Positions 48,484 to 61,549 of a stretch of DNA of 64,000 nucleotides are shown here, piece after piece; positions within the stretch are counted from its first letter, which is position 1, and each line of letters begins with the position of its first letter. Made by a program: the position numbers and the translations under genes. The notes beneath the pieces are model-generated. The model saw nothing but the letters and a program-made list of their open reading frames with translations, ran no database searches and had not been told where the DNA came from. The stretch is from Vagococcus martis (GTDB lineage: Bacteria; Bacillota; Bacilli; Lactobacillales; Vagococcaceae): the NCBI RefSeq assembly GCF_002026305.1, contig NZ_MVAB01000001.1:1408001-1472000 (forward strand), given 5' to 3'.

Positions 48484-50802
48484 ATGAAAAAAATCATTTC
48501 CATTAGTTTACTTATCAATTTTTATATTCTTTGTCCGATATTTTCTTTTGCTGAAAATATAACTGACACAACTAGTACAGCAGATGGAAATACGTATTAT
48601 TCTTCAAATAACTCTATGATAGAAACAAAAAATTCATTAACTACGGAAACAATTAATGATAAAGAATCTACCCTATCAAGTTCTTCTGATTATTTATCTA
48701 AAGAAAAAAAAGCTTATTTCGAACAAGCCAACCTAGTGATGAGTACATCTCTAACCGGAAACGGAACAGTAGCCTCACCGTTTAAAGTATATAATGCAGA
48801 TCATTTAGCTACTGTAGCCAAGATGATTAACGACTCTAGCTATACAACTACCACTAATTCTGGTACTGTCTATATCAATCTAATGTCTGATATTACACTA
48901 GATGGAAACATGATTAACTTTATCAATAATCGCAACCCTATCATTATTGATGGAGCGACTAACCACAATAATGTAAATAATTTTTCAATATTTTTTACTG
49001 GTAACTCAACTTCTGGATACGGATTATTTTCATTAGGTTCAGCAAATATGACCATCACCTTCAAAAATATTAATTTTGGTTCTAAGGAATTTGCAAAAAA
49101 TAACTACTATGGCTTTTGTCAAACAACAAAAGCAAATAATACAATAAATATTCAAGATGTTAATTACTACGCAGAAGAAGGTGGACAACCTTTTTATTCA
49201 ACAGGATCAAATAGTGTACTTAATTTCATTGGATATAACACGTTTGTTGTCACATCTAATGGTGTTTCCAACCAGGAATTTGCAGAATTTTCAGGAGCTA
49301 TCAACTTTAAAGAAGATAGCAAAACAGCAATTGTTCAAAAAACAAATACCTCTTTAGCTTTTATCTGGATACATTCAAACTTAACCATGAATGTAGAGTC
49401 AAATGCAGAAGTCTTTATACAATCGGGAAAAACGGAGCTGTTTTACCCAAGTAAACCAGCTAGCTTAAACATTGATAGCAAAGCAAAATTTACTTATTTA
49501 TTTGATAATAAGCTGACATATATTGACCCTTCAACAGTTTTTGCTGATCCATCAACTTATCAGTATATTACAGTCACAGGAAACACAGGGGCCACATCAA
49601 ATAACTTTTTCGATAGTAACAGCACTCTCGATATTTTTATAGATGAACAGGCTCAGTTGAACTTTATAACATCTAACCTACCTTTTCAGACAGGAAAACT
49701 TGTTATTAATTCCCAGGATAGTTCTAGTGTCAAATTTATGAATCAAACACAAACTAATCCAGCCTTAAATTCTAAAAATACAAGCATAGACATAAAAAAT
49801 AGCACAACCAATAATACGATTTATAATTTTAGAAAGTCGCCTAATAAAAATGGAGATCCTATCAGTGAATTAGTCTTACCTAATAAAAGTAGTGAAACAT
49901 TAACAAATAATTTATCTAATTATAATGTACTAGCTTTCGAACCGGCTGTTAAAGTTGGCGGAGTATCAGCAATGGGATCGTCTGGATTTGATGTCGAGTC
50001 TAAAACACCTTTTAGTAAAATTACAAGTCAACTAACCGATGTTTCAAGTACATTAGATTCACATTATACTTATAAAGCACAATATTATATAACTAGTGAT
50101 ACTAATAATATACTAAGTGATACCACACTTAATAATCTATATAAAGACACGGTACAAGTAGCAACTCATATAGATGGCAGTATTAATAAACCTGTTAATA
50201 CAATTCCTTCTACACCAACCATAACAAGTGATAAAACGACATCAGCAACTTTAAATCATTTGTTTTCTGGGATGTATATAATATACGGTAGACTAGCTGT
50301 TATCAATACATCTGATAATCAAACTTTTTACACTACTTGGAATCATTTATCAACAGAAATTAAACCTTATCAAGCAGTGACACTGCCAACTTTAATTGAT
50401 ATAAATGCTGATGTTAATTATCGTTCTGTCAATAATAAACCAGAACTAATTTTCAATAACAAAACCACCTATCCAATCTCAAATCAAAGTAATCAAATTA
50501 TAAATATTAAACCTACTTTATTAATTGAAAAAAATCAAAATAATATTGACATCGTACCTGATAAACCAAATATCAATAACGATAAGAAAAAATTGCAACT
50601 TCAACTAATATCAAATCCCTATAATCTTCAATGGAACTTAGGTGATTTAACATCTCTTCAATCATTGGAATTACAACCTTACTGGGATACATCACACAAT
50701 AAAACAAATTTTAATCTAGGTGGAGCATACAGTGGTCCTTACTTAACCACTTCTCCAGCAACTCTCAATTATACTGTTGTATTTTCCATTAATCCAAAAT
50801 AA
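48484..50802 (+). CDS. large secreted surface protein with pectate-lyase-like beta-helix, WxL-cluster type
   Basis: From ATG 48484 the protein is 772 residues with a signal peptide (MKKIISISLLINFYILCPIF then SFAEN). Residues 85-420 have repeated short strands (GTVASPFKVYNADHLATVAK, INLMSDITLDG, ITFKNINFGS) like the pectate-lyase-type region of large proteins in WxL clusters. The C-terminal half is Ser/Thr/Asn-rich and beta-sheet-like (LQWNLGDLTSLQSLELQPYW). No LPxTG is present. It heads a four-gene surface operon; attachment would be through the partners. Confidence 0.72.
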   Translation: MKKIISISLLINFYILCPIFSFAENITDTTSTADGNTYYSSNNSMIETKNSLTTETINDKESTLSSSSDYLSKEKKAYFEQANLVMSTSLTGNGTVASPFKVYNADHLATVAKMINDSSYTTTTNSGTVYINLMSDITLDGNMINFINNRNPIIIDGATNHNNVNNFSIFFTGNSTSGYGLFSLGSANMTITFKNINFGSKEFAKNNYYGFCQTTKANNTINIQDVNYYAEEGGQPFYSTGSNSVLNFIGYNTFVVTSNGVSNQEFAEFSGAINFKEDSKTAIVQKTNTSLAFIWIHSNLTMNVESNAEVFIQSGKTELFYPSKPASLNIDSKAKFTYLFDNKLTYIDPSTVFADPSTYQYITVTGNTGATSNNFFDSNSTLDIFIDEQAQLNFITSNLPFQTGKLVINSQDSSSVKFMNQTQTNPALNSKNTSIDIKNSTTNNTIYNFRKSPNKNGDPISELVLPNKSSETLTNNLSNYNVLAFEPAVKVGGVSAMGSSGFDVESKTPFSKITSQLTDVSSTLDSHYTYKAQYYITSDTNNILSDTTLNNLYKDTVQVATHIDGSINKPVNTIPSTPTITSDKTTSATLNHLFSGMYIIYGRLAVINTSDNQTFYTTWNHLSTEIKPYQAVTLPTLIDINADVNYRSVNNKPELIFNNKTTYPISNQSNQIINIKPTLLIEKNQNNIDIVPDKPNINNDKKKLQLQLISNPYNLQWNLGDLTSLQSLELQPYWDTSHNKTNFNLGGAYSGPYLTTSPATLNYTVVFSINPK

Positions 50803-50820
50803 ATGAAAGGAGTTGGTTAA

Positions 50821-51351
50821 ATGAAAAAAAAAAATAATAACAATAAAAAAAAATCTCTACTGATACTTTTATTGTTGTTATTATTTCTAATTAGTGGTTT
50901 TTTTGTCTATAAGATATTTTTTGATAAAAACACTGAGATTGCAACCGTCGTAGCAGGGGATTTTTTACCTGAGGGAAAAGATGCTTCAAAAATGACTGAA
51001 AAAGAATTAACTCAATATGCACAGAAAGCTGTTGATTCAACTAATTTTAACATGAGAATTGTTTCAGAAGCACATTTTAACAAAGAGACTATGGAAGGTG
51101 GATTAGCCATACAAAACCCACCTCAGAATTCTCAACCTATTAATGTCGTTGTTACTCTTAATAGTGATAATTCAATCATTTACGAATCTGGTGCTATACA
51201 ACCTGGTGAGGAAATAAAAGAAGTCACACTCAACCAAAAATTGATTCCAGGAACCTATCCAGTGACTGCTACTTTTAATATTTACAACCAAAATACTAAA
51301 AAGAAGCAGGGAGAAGTTAAGGCAGTATTAACTTTAATAGTTGATAAATAA
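50821..51351 (+). CDS. membrane-anchored accessory protein of the surface operon
   Basis: The 176-residue protein has a Lys/Asn-rich cytoplasmic start (MKKKNNNNKKK), one membrane segment (about 12-32), and an extracytoplasmic domain. That domain ends in an immunoglobulin-like beta sandwich: PINVVVTLNSDNSIIYESGA, then LIPGTYPVTATFNIYNQN. The Ig-like half resembles small anchored partners in WxL clusters. AAAGGAGTTGGTTAA precedes the ATG; the next gene follows after 23 bp. Confidence 0.65.
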   Translation: MKKKNNNNKKKSLLILLLLLLFLISGFFVYKIFFDKNTEIATVVAGDFLPEGKDASKMTEKELTQYAQKAVDSTNFNMRIVSEAHFNKETMEGGLAIQNPPQNSQPINVVVTLNSDNSIIYESGAIQPGEEIKEVTLNQKLIPGTYPVTATFNIYNQNTKKKQGEVKAVLTLIVDK

Positions 51352-51374
51352 AAAATAAAAAGGAGAAAAACATC

Positions 51375-52058
51375 ATGAAAAAAACATTATTTGGAGCATT
51401 ACTATCAATCAGTGTCATAACACTGACACCTATAGTAGTCTCAGCTGATCAAACCGGAGATAATCTTAACACAAAGAATGGTTCTAGAACCTATATCGGC
51501 GAATCAGAAGCAACTGTTCCAGTACAAGGAACATTAGGTGTAGATAACACAGATCCTGATTCACCTATTGATGAAGGAGATGATGCTTGGATAAATGTCA
51601 CTGTTCCGACACAAACTTATTTCTATTCAGCTGGTAAAACCGCAAATTCAAAAATCACATCTCCAAAATACACTATCACTAATAATTCTGCTAGACCTGT
51701 TAACGTTAGTTTTAACGGCTTGACCGAAGCAGAATCTCCAGTCCAAAGTGGTGGTAAAAAAATTAGTACCACAACAGAACAAAATAATGTCGTCGTTAAT
51801 CTTAATGCAACAGGAGGAGTTTCAGCAACTGCTTCTACAAATATTATTAGTAATGGGAAACCTGTTTCATCTTTAACAAGCCTTTTAGGAAGGTTAGCTA
51901 ATAATAAAGGCAAAGATTCTTTAAATGGCGCTGAAAATTCTGGTACTAATGCTTTAACATTTGATTATAGTGGTAATATTGGCAGTAATTTAGATGGTGT
52001 ATACAGCAGTAACTATTCACTTGGTCTAACTTTCTCAGTTCCTAAAGATTGGAACTAA
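51375..52058 (+). CDS. secreted WxL-like surface protein
   Basis: A 227-residue protein with signal peptide MKKTLFGALLSISVITLTPI then VVSAD. The mature part reads GTLGVDNTDPDSP, NVTVPTQTYFYSAG and ITNNSARPVNVSF, and ends YSLGLTFSVPKDWN. The overall layout (glycine/threonine-rich, C-terminal Y..(x)L.F.VP) matches WxL-family peptidoglycan-binding surface proteins, but a clear W-x-L motif is not present. Probably non-covalently cell-wall attached. A GGAG site precedes the ATG. Confidence 0.68.
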   Translation: MKKTLFGALLSISVITLTPIVVSADQTGDNLNTKNGSRTYIGESEATVPVQGTLGVDNTDPDSPIDEGDDAWINVTVPTQTYFYSAGKTANSKITSPKYTITNNSARPVNVSFNGLTEAESPVQSGGKKISTTTEQNNVVVNLNATGGVSATASTNIISNGKPVSSLTSLLGRLANNKGKDSLNGAENSGTNALTFDYSGNIGSNLDGVYSSNYSLGLTFSVPKDWN

Positions 52059-52085
52059 CCAAATTTAGGAATGGAGGAATGATCT

Positions 52086-52313
52086 ATGGCAAATCAAATT
52101 GATGTCATAGGAATTATTGGAGAAACGAACACTTCACAATCAGATAAAAATGATACTAATCCAACGAGTACCCCTTCCTCTACTTTACAAATTTACTACC
52201 AAGAACTTCCAAAAACAAACGACTATATGAATAGTTATTATTTAGGATTAGGTGTTACTATTATTCTACTTATAATGGTGATAAAATCGCTCAAAACAAG
52301 CTACTATAAATAA
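52086..52313 (+). CDS. small sorting-signal protein (LPKTN) without signal peptide
   Basis: A 75-residue protein. The C-terminal half is a full sorting-signal layout: LPKTN at residues 42-46, a hydrophobic helix (50-66) and a basic tail (KSLKTSYYK). The first 40 residues are polar and Ser/Thr/Asn-rich, with no signal peptide. Small LPxTG-type proteins accompany WxL clusters. The motif's fifth residue is Asn, not Gly. The ATG follows GGAGG at 8 nt; a start inside the gene lacks support. Confidence 0.65.
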   Translation: MANQIDVIGIIGETNTSQSDKNDTNPTSTPSSTLQIYYQELPKTNDYMNSYYLGLGVTIILLIMVIKSLKTSYYK

Positions 52314-52365
52314 AATCAAAACCTCACCTTGACATATAAATGTTTAGGGTGAGGTTTTGATTTTT
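52312..52365. terminator. bidirectional terminator, surface operon / feo operon
   Basis: AAAATCAAAACCTCACC and GGTGAGGTTTTGATTTT form a 17-bp perfect stem starting at the stop codon of the LPKTN protein. T-rich flanks on both sides serve the convergent feo operon too. Confidence 0.9.
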
Positions 52366-52373
52366 GTCATCAC

Positions 52374-52511
52374 TTATTTTGATATTGTTTCTTTTTTTAT
52401 CGGACACTCTGCTGAAGAACAATCACATGTTTTTTCTTTTTTTATACCATACTTATATACAACCCTAGCTACTCCTAAAAAAATAATTCCAGCTAAAATA
52501 ATTGTACCCAT
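52374..52511 (-). CDS. FeoB-associated Cys-rich membrane protein
   Basis: A 45-residue frame, too short for most gene finders. It begins MGTIILAGIIFLGVARVVYK with one membrane helix, followed by GIKKEKTCDCSSAECPIKK; three Cys lie in C-x-C-x4-C. This matches the small FeoB-associated proteins encoded immediately after feoB. TAGGAG precedes the ATG by 6 nt, and feoB ends 10 bp upstream. Likely partner of FeoB in ferrous iron uptake. Confidence 0.85.
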   Translation of the reverse strand: MGTIILAGIIFLGVARVVYKYGIKKEKTCDCSSAECPIKKETISK

Positions 52512-52521
52512 ACTATCACTC

Positions 52522-54666
52522 CTATAATATACTGATACCTTCTACACCGACTGATTTTTCTTTTCTAGGTTTTCTTGTTATTAATATAATCATCCCAATA
52601 ACTAACATACTTGCTAACACTTGTCCGATACCAAACGTTCCACCTTCAAATAGGAAATGACCAAATTGATAGACAACTAAACTAACGGCATAAGCTAAAA
52701 GACATTGATAACTTATCGCCAGCGTTGTCCATCTCCAATCATTCATTTCTCGACGTATTGCCCCAATCGCAGCAAAACATGGTGCACATAATAGATTAAA
52801 TAATAAAAATGAATATCCAGCTACTGGTGTTAAACTAGCACTTAATAATGGCCAATATTCTTTTCCAGTTTCTGAGACTTCTTGCAAATGACTATACAAA
52901 ATACCAAACGTTCCCACTACATTTTCTTTAGCAATCAATCCTGTTATCGTTGCAACGGTTGTTCTCCAATTTCCCCATCCAAGTGGTACGAAAATAAATG
53001 AAATCGTTTGACCTAAAGACGCTAAAATACTTTGATCCGTTTCTACCATTTGTCCTCTAAAGTTAAATGAAGATAAAAGCCAAATCATAACAGAACTCGC
53101 AAAAATAATCGTCCCTGCTTTTTTTACAAAAGATTTTGATCGCTCGATCATTTGTCTAAAACTATTTTTAAATCTTGGCATGTGATAATCAGGTAATTCC
53201 ATAATAAATGGTGCTGTGTCTCCGCTAAACAATGCTGTTTTCTTTAATATAATACCTGACAAAACAATAGAACCAATTCCCACAAAATATGCTGACGGTG
53301 CAACCCAAGAGCTACGTGGAAAAAAAGCACCTGCAATAAGACCAATAATGGGTAATTTAGCTGAACACGGCATAAACGTTGTGGTCATAATCGTCATACG
53401 GCGATCTTTCTCATTTTCTATTGTTCGACAAGCCATCACTCCTGGAACACCACAACCTGTTGAAATCAACATTGGAATGAATGATTTGCCAGATAAACCA
53501 AAACGTCTGAAAAATCGGTCCATGACAAACGCAATACGTGACATGTATCCACAATCTTCTAGTAAAGATAAACATAAAAATAAGACCATCAACTGTGGCA
53601 AAAATCCTAATACCGCACCTACTCCTGCAATAATGCCATCAAGAACAAGGGATTGTAGCCAAGGGGCAATAGCCAGCATCTCCATTAATTTTGTGACATT
53701 ATCTGGAACAATTTTTCCAAATAATACATCATTTACCCAATCAGTCCCAATCGTTCCGATAGTTTGAATGGATAGATAATAAACTAACCACATCACAAAC
53801 GCAAAGATAGGTAAAGCTAGCCATCTATTCGTTACTATTTTGTCGATTCGATCACTCATACTTAGTTTGTAATCTGTCTCTTTCACACAACACAAACTGA
53901 CAACTTGACTGATATAATTATATCGTTCATTGATAATAATACTCTCACTATCGTCTCCAATAATTTCTTCTGTCATACTGATAATGTCTTCAATTTCTTT
54001 TTTCACGTTATCAGGCATGATGTTTCGTGAACAAACTGTTTGATCTCTTTCAAATAACTTGATACTGTACCATCTTTTTTGATGAATTGGTATACTATCT
54101 GGTAACAATTCACTAATTTCAGACAAAGCCACTTCTAAGCGATTATCATATAGAGGAAAATCCGGAATTCTTCCATGAACAAATAATTTATCTATTTCTA
54201 CAAGGGCATGGGTTAACCCTTCTTTTCTGGCAACACTCATTTTTACTACAGGAACCCCTAAAGAGTATGACAATTTTTCTTCATTTAACCGAATCCCTTT
54301 TTTCTCAACGACATCCATCATATTTAATGATAGAATCATAGGAATGCCTAATTCTAACAATTGTGTCGTTAAATAAAGATTTCTTTCTAAGTTACTTGCA
54401 TCAACGATATTTAACATACCAGAAGGGTTATCTTCCAACAGATAATCGCGTGCCACCACTTCTTCTGGTGTATAAGGTGACAAGGAATAAATGCCTGGTA
54501 AATCTTGTAACACTATATCTGTATTCTTTTTTAGTTTACCTTCTTTTTTTTCTACTGTCACACCTGGCCAGTTTCCGACTGATTGATTAGATCCTGTTAA
54601 TTCATTGAATAAACTCGTTTTTCCACTATTAGGATTTCCGACCAATGCCATTTGTTTTTTTGTCAT
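52522..54666 (-). CDS. feoB: ferrous iron transporter FeoB
   Basis: A 714-residue inner-membrane Fe(II) transporter. The N-terminal G domain has G1 GNPNSGKTSLFNELTG (residues 11-26), G3 DLPGIYSL and G4 NMMD, and is followed by a helical GDI domain to about 265. The membrane region (about 280-700) has two Gate-type repeats: MLISTGCGVPGVMACRTIEN and LLFNLLCAPCFAAIGAIRRE. The Cys of each is in the expected place. It starts 2 bp after feoA, in a Fur-box-controlled operon. Confidence 0.96.
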   Translation of the reverse strand: MTKKQMALVGNPNSGKTSLFNELTGSNQSVGNWPGVTVEKKEGKLKKNTDIVLQDLPGIYSLSPYTPEEVVARDYLLEDNPSGMLNIVDASNLERNLYLTTQLLELGIPMILSLNMMDVVEKKGIRLNEEKLSYSLGVPVVKMSVARKEGLTHALVEIDKLFVHGRIPDFPLYDNRLEVALSEISELLPDSIPIHQKRWYSIKLFERDQTVCSRNIMPDNVKKEIEDIISMTEEIIGDDSESIIINERYNYISQVVSLCCVKETDYKLSMSDRIDKIVTNRWLALPIFAFVMWLVYYLSIQTIGTIGTDWVNDVLFGKIVPDNVTKLMEMLAIAPWLQSLVLDGIIAGVGAVLGFLPQLMVLFLCLSLLEDCGYMSRIAFVMDRFFRRFGLSGKSFIPMLISTGCGVPGVMACRTIENEKDRRMTIMTTTFMPCSAKLPIIGLIAGAFFPRSSWVAPSAYFVGIGSIVLSGIILKKTALFSGDTAPFIMELPDYHMPRFKNSFRQMIERSKSFVKKAGTIIFASSVMIWLLSSFNFRGQMVETDQSILASLGQTISFIFVPLGWGNWRTTVATITGLIAKENVVGTFGILYSHLQEVSETGKEYWPLLSASLTPVAGYSFLLFNLLCAPCFAAIGAIRREMNDWRWTTLAISYQCLLAYAVSLVVYQFGHFLFEGGTFGIGQVLASMLVIGMIILITRKPRKEKSVGVEGISIL

Positions 54667-54668
54667 AG

Positions 54669-55139
54669 CTACACCTCTTTAACTAAAATGAGTGATGCTT
54701 CTTGTTTTCTCAAGCTGAGTTCATATCCTCTAACGGTAATTTCAATCGGATCACCTAAAGGAGCATATTGTTTCACCTGAATAAGTACACCCTTTGTTAA
54801 TCCCATATCCATCAACCGACGTTTTAGTGCTCCTTTTACAGTAAAATCAACCACTTGTGCATGTTTTCCAATACCAATTTCATCCAATGTTTTAAGATTG
54901 GTAGAATTTTTTTCTATATCTTCACTAACTTGGATAAATTCTGCAATAGTATCATCTATTCCTATTTTTGTCCCTTTAAATAGAACAATAAATGGTTGAT
55001 TTTTTTTATTCGATAATAAAACTATCTCTGTTCCTGGTAACAACCCCAAATTTTTTAAATGTTTCGCATGAGATTCTTGACCATTAAATGCAACAAATTG
55101 ATAGACTTTATTCATTTGACAATCCTTCAATTTTTTCAT
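54669..55139 (-). CDS. feoA: FeoA protein with two tandem FeoA domains
   Basis: The 156-residue protein contains two SH3-like FeoA domains in tandem (about 1-72 and 80-156). The second carries the canonical ALKRRLMDMGLTKGVLIQVK and DPIEITVRGYELSLRKQEA. Most FeoA proteins have one domain of about 75 residues, so this is the double form known in some Firmicutes. It supports FeoB. AGGTGA precedes the ATG; feoB follows after 2 bp. Confidence 0.93.
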   Translation of the reverse strand: MKKLKDCQMNKVYQFVAFNGQESHAKHLKNLGLLPGTEIVLLSNKKNQPFIVLFKGTKIGIDDTIAEFIQVSEDIEKNSTNLKTLDEIGIGKHAQVVDFTVKGALKRRLMDMGLTKGVLIQVKQYAPLGDPIEITVRGYELSLRKQEASLILVKEV

Positions 55140-55175
55140 TTTTTCACCTACGTTTATTTTTCCCTACTAACTAGC

Positions 55176-55233
55176 AATGAAAACCATTCTCATTTAATAA
55201 ACTAATCATACACTCGTCAGGAATGAGCGTCAA
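55176..55233 (-). promoter_or_regulatory. feo promoter with Fur box
   Basis: On the minus strand TTGACG (55233-55228) and TATGAT (55210-55205) are 17 bp apart. The 19-bp imperfect palindrome AATGAAAACCATTCTCATT (55176-55194) lies 10-30 bp past the -10, over the expected transcription start. It resembles the Fur box (GATAATGATAATCATTATC). Iron-dependent repression of feoAB is therefore likely. Confidence 0.8.
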
Positions 55234-55280
55234 TCTATATTGTGAAAAAAATCATTTAAGTGTTTAAAAATACACCATAC

Positions 55281-55330
55281 TAAAAAAATCCTATGAAACT
55301 GCTACTTAAATAGTAAGCAATTCATAGGAT
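55281..55330 (-). terminator. terminator of the second bgl operon
   Basis: On the minus strand ATCCTATGAA pairs with TTCATAGGAT, with an inner stem TTGCTTACT / AGTAGCAG. A run of seven T residues follows. It lies 10 bp after the 6-phospho-beta-glucosidase stop codon. Confidence 0.85.
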
Positions 55331-55339
55331 AATAATGAG

Positions 55340-56791
<1,452 letters not shown>

Positions 56792-56794
56792 TCA

Positions 56795-59531
<2,737 letters not shown>

Positions 59532-59555
59532 GACTATCACTCCCTTTCTGAAAAG

Positions 59556-59645
59556 CAAAAAAAGCAAAACCTCAAACAAGCCGTCATCTCTATTTAGAGA
59601 ACACGCCTTCGTCTGAGGTTTTGCCTGCTTGACCAGTTACAATCC
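59556..59645 (-). promoter_or_regulatory. RAT/terminator switch upstream of the second licT
   Basis: On the minus strand the 29-nt RAT (59645-59617) begins GGATTGTAACTGGTCAAGCA and ends GGCAAAACC, very close to the LicT consensus. It overlaps a terminator stem GCAAAACCTCA (59624-59614) with TGAGGTTTTGC (59574-59564), followed by a T-rich run. Unlike the first operon, the switch lies ahead of the antiterminator gene itself, making the operon autoregulated. Confidence 0.93.
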
Positions 59646-59657
59646 TTATTTGACTTC

Positions 59658-59686
59658 ATCATACCATGTGTTTTTATTTGCTTCAA
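59658..59686 (-). promoter_or_regulatory. second bgl operon promoter
   Basis: On the minus strand TTGAAG (59686-59681) and TATGAT (59663-59658) are 17 bp apart, about 13 bp upstream of the RAT. I did not find a convincing cre site here, unlike at the first operon. Confidence 0.75.
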
Positions 59687-59769
59687 CACATTTTTAATCT
59701 TTTCATACAATATTCAAACATAACTAGCAACTAAAGCATAATTAATTTTATTAGCTTCAGTAAATTAAA

Positions 59770-59843
59770 CGTCCCTGATACGATTTGAACGTACGACACC
59801 CGTCTTAGGAGGACGGTGCTCTATCCAGCTGAGCTACAGGGAC
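59770..59843 (-). tRNA. tRNA-Arg (anticodon CCT)
   Basis: On the minus strand the 74-nt sequence begins GTCCCTGTAGCTCAGCTGGA. The acceptor stem GTCCCTG pairs with CAGGGAC, with discriminator G. The D arm is AGCTCAGCTGGATAGAGC. The anticodon arm is CCGTC-CTCCTAA-GACGG with anticodon CCT (reads AGG), and the T arm contains GTTCAAATC. CCA is not encoded. It stands between the cellobiose-type IIB gene and the second bgl operon. Confidence 0.95.
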
Positions 59844-59905
59844 ATCAAAGATATTATGATTTTCTCACTTTTATCAGTAAAAGTCTAGTCACAATATCTT
59901 GCGTA

Positions 59906-60229
59906 TTAGTTTACACCATCCATCAATTTCTCTGCATATTCAAATACTTTAGAGCCATCCATCAATCCATAATCTGTCATATCTATGTTTTTAACTGGAA
60001 TATCTGAATTATTTAATGCTTGCTTGATGTCATTTTTTAAATACCTAACTTGTGGGCCCAAAAGATAGACATCTGTTTGTTCATTTTTAATATCTTTTTC
60101 AACTTCTGGCGCTGAGATAGCAACAATTTCTACATCTCTATCTTTCATATCCGCTGCGCGTCTCATACGATTTACTAATAAGTTAGTGCTCATTCCCGCT
60201 AAACAAACTAATACGATTCGTTTTTTCAT
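59906..60229 (-). CDS. PTS lactose/cellobiose-type EIIB component
   Basis: The 107-residue cytoplasmic phosphotransfer protein begins MKKRIVLVCLAGMSTNLLVN, with phospho-Cys9 in the P-loop-like CLAGMST, typical of cellobiose/chitobiose EIIB. VYLLGPQVRYLKNDIKQAL is the conserved helix region. No EIIC or EIIA partner gene adjoins it, so it must work with components encoded elsewhere, or is orphaned. GAGGGGGAAGGC precedes the ATG. A hairpin (AAGATATT / AATATCTT) lies between its stop and the tRNA. Confidence 0.88.
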   Translation of the reverse strand: MKKRIVLVCLAGMSTNLLVNRMRRAADMKDRDVEIVAISAPEVEKDIKNEQTDVYLLGPQVRYLKNDIKQALNNSDIPVKNIDMTDYGLMDGSKVFEYAEKLMDGVN

Positions 60230-60250
60230 GCCTTCCCCCTCATAAAAAAA

Positions 60251-61546
60251 TTATTTCCACTTCGCTCCTTTGTTCTTTTGCTTTTTGGTGCGATTTTTTT
60301 TCTTTTTCTTTTTAGGCGTTTCTTGTTTACCACGAACTGTTTCTTCTTTAAAAACTGTCGCTTTTACTTTTTCTTCTTTCAACGGCTTAAGCATTTCTAT
60401 TTCTTCGTCATCAGAACGTGAATCAGGTTTTTCTGTTAATAATTTCCCATGAGTAGCAAAATACTCTATTCCTGTTTTTCCAACTTCTTTATATAACTTG
60501 TTTAGTTCTCGTTTCTCACCATCATTGACTAAACTAATCACTGTCCCTTGTTTTCCCATACGTCCCACTCGTCCAGCACGATGTATATAATCAGGAACTG
60601 TTTGAGCCAAATCATACTGAATAACGTATGCTAAGTCAGAAAAATCTAATCCTCTTGCACCTAAATCTGTTGTTAAGAGTAGTGACACTTGCCCTGTTTC
60701 AAAATCATGAATAGCACGTTTTCTTTCTACTTGGTGCTGATCTGAAGCAAGAGTCTGGTGCTTAATACCTAAATAATTCAATCTTTCAGATACCGCTCCA
60801 AGTTCACTCACCTGATTAAAGAAAACTAACCCTTTAAATCCTTCTACGTGAGCTAATCGACGTAACACTTCTGAACGTTTTCTAACAGGTGTCATAATAA
60901 ATCCATGCTGAATCGTTCCTTTGGTATTATCATCCTCTGTGACATCAATGACACGCAATTCTGCTCTAAATAAAGTGTCCATTTTTGGTAATATTTGTTC
61001 CCCTGTTGCTGATGTAGCAACAACTTGAGTATCAGCTTGAACACTTTTTATAATACCTTTTGTTGAGTTAAACTCAGCATCACTTAACAAATCATCTACT
61101 TCATCAAGAACTAACGTCTGAATTAAATGAGCTTTAATTTTCTTTTGTTTAATCAATTCTAATACACGACCTGGAGTTCCAACTAATACTTCTGGACGTT
61201 TTTTTAGTCGTTCGATTTGTCTTTTAACATTAGCTCCCCCAATAATTGCTTGAATATTTAAGTCTAGGCCTTTTGCCCAAACTCTAGTTACTTCTGCTAC
61301 TTGGCTCGCTAGTTCTTGTGACGGCAAAATGATTAATAATTGATTGCCATTTCCTTGTACCACTTTTTGCAACAACGGTAATAAATAGGCCACTGTTTTA
61401 CCTGAACCTGTTGGAGAAATCCCTAACACGTTCTCGCCTTCTAATAACAAAGGATACAGAGTACTTTGTATCAAGGTTGGGGCACTGTATTCTTGTTTTT
61501 CCCATTCATTTTGCCAAACCTCTGGCAATAATTCTAATATACTCAT
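60251..61546 (-). CDS. DEAD-box-family RNA helicase (DEVD variant)
   Basis: A 431-residue ATP-dependent RNA helicase. Q-motif region YSAPTLIQSTLYPLL, motif I SPTGSGKTVAYLLPLL, Ia LPSQELA, Ib GTPGRVLEL, motif II LDEVDDLL (DEVD instead of DEAD), motif III SATGEQ, motif IV LVFFNQVSELG, V LLTTDLGARGLDF and VI YIHRAGRVGRMG. The C terminus from about residue 375 is a strongly basic tail (KKKKKKNRTKKQKNKGAKWK) for RNA binding. Closest in layout to CshB/YfmL-type Firmicutes helicases. It starts 3 bp after the Gfo/Idh/MocA gene ends. Confidence 0.92.
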   Translation of the reverse strand: MSILELLPEVWQNEWEKQEYSAPTLIQSTLYPLLLEGENVLGISPTGSGKTVAYLLPLLQKVVQGNGNQLLIILPSQELASQVAEVTRVWAKGLDLNIQAIIGGANVKRQIERLKKRPEVLVGTPGRVLELIKQKKIKAHLIQTLVLDEVDDLLSDAEFNSTKGIIKSVQADTQVVATSATGEQILPKMDTLFRAELRVIDVTEDDNTKGTIQHGFIMTPVRKRSEVLRRLAHVEGFKGLVFFNQVSELGAVSERLNYLGIKHQTLASDQHQVERKRAIHDFETGQVSLLLTTDLGARGLDFSDLAYVIQYDLAQTVPDYIHRAGRVGRMGKQGTVISLVNDGEKRELNKLYKEVGKTGIEYFATHGKLLTEKPDSRSDDEEIEMLKPLKEEKVKATVFKEETVRGKQETPKKKKKKNRTKKQKNKGAKWK

Positions 61547-61549
61547 CTT

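Noticed and set aside
53216-53767. 183-codon open frame on the plus strand
   Set aside because: Lies wholly opposite feoB, rich in Pro/Ile/Lys with no recognisable domain; shadow frame.
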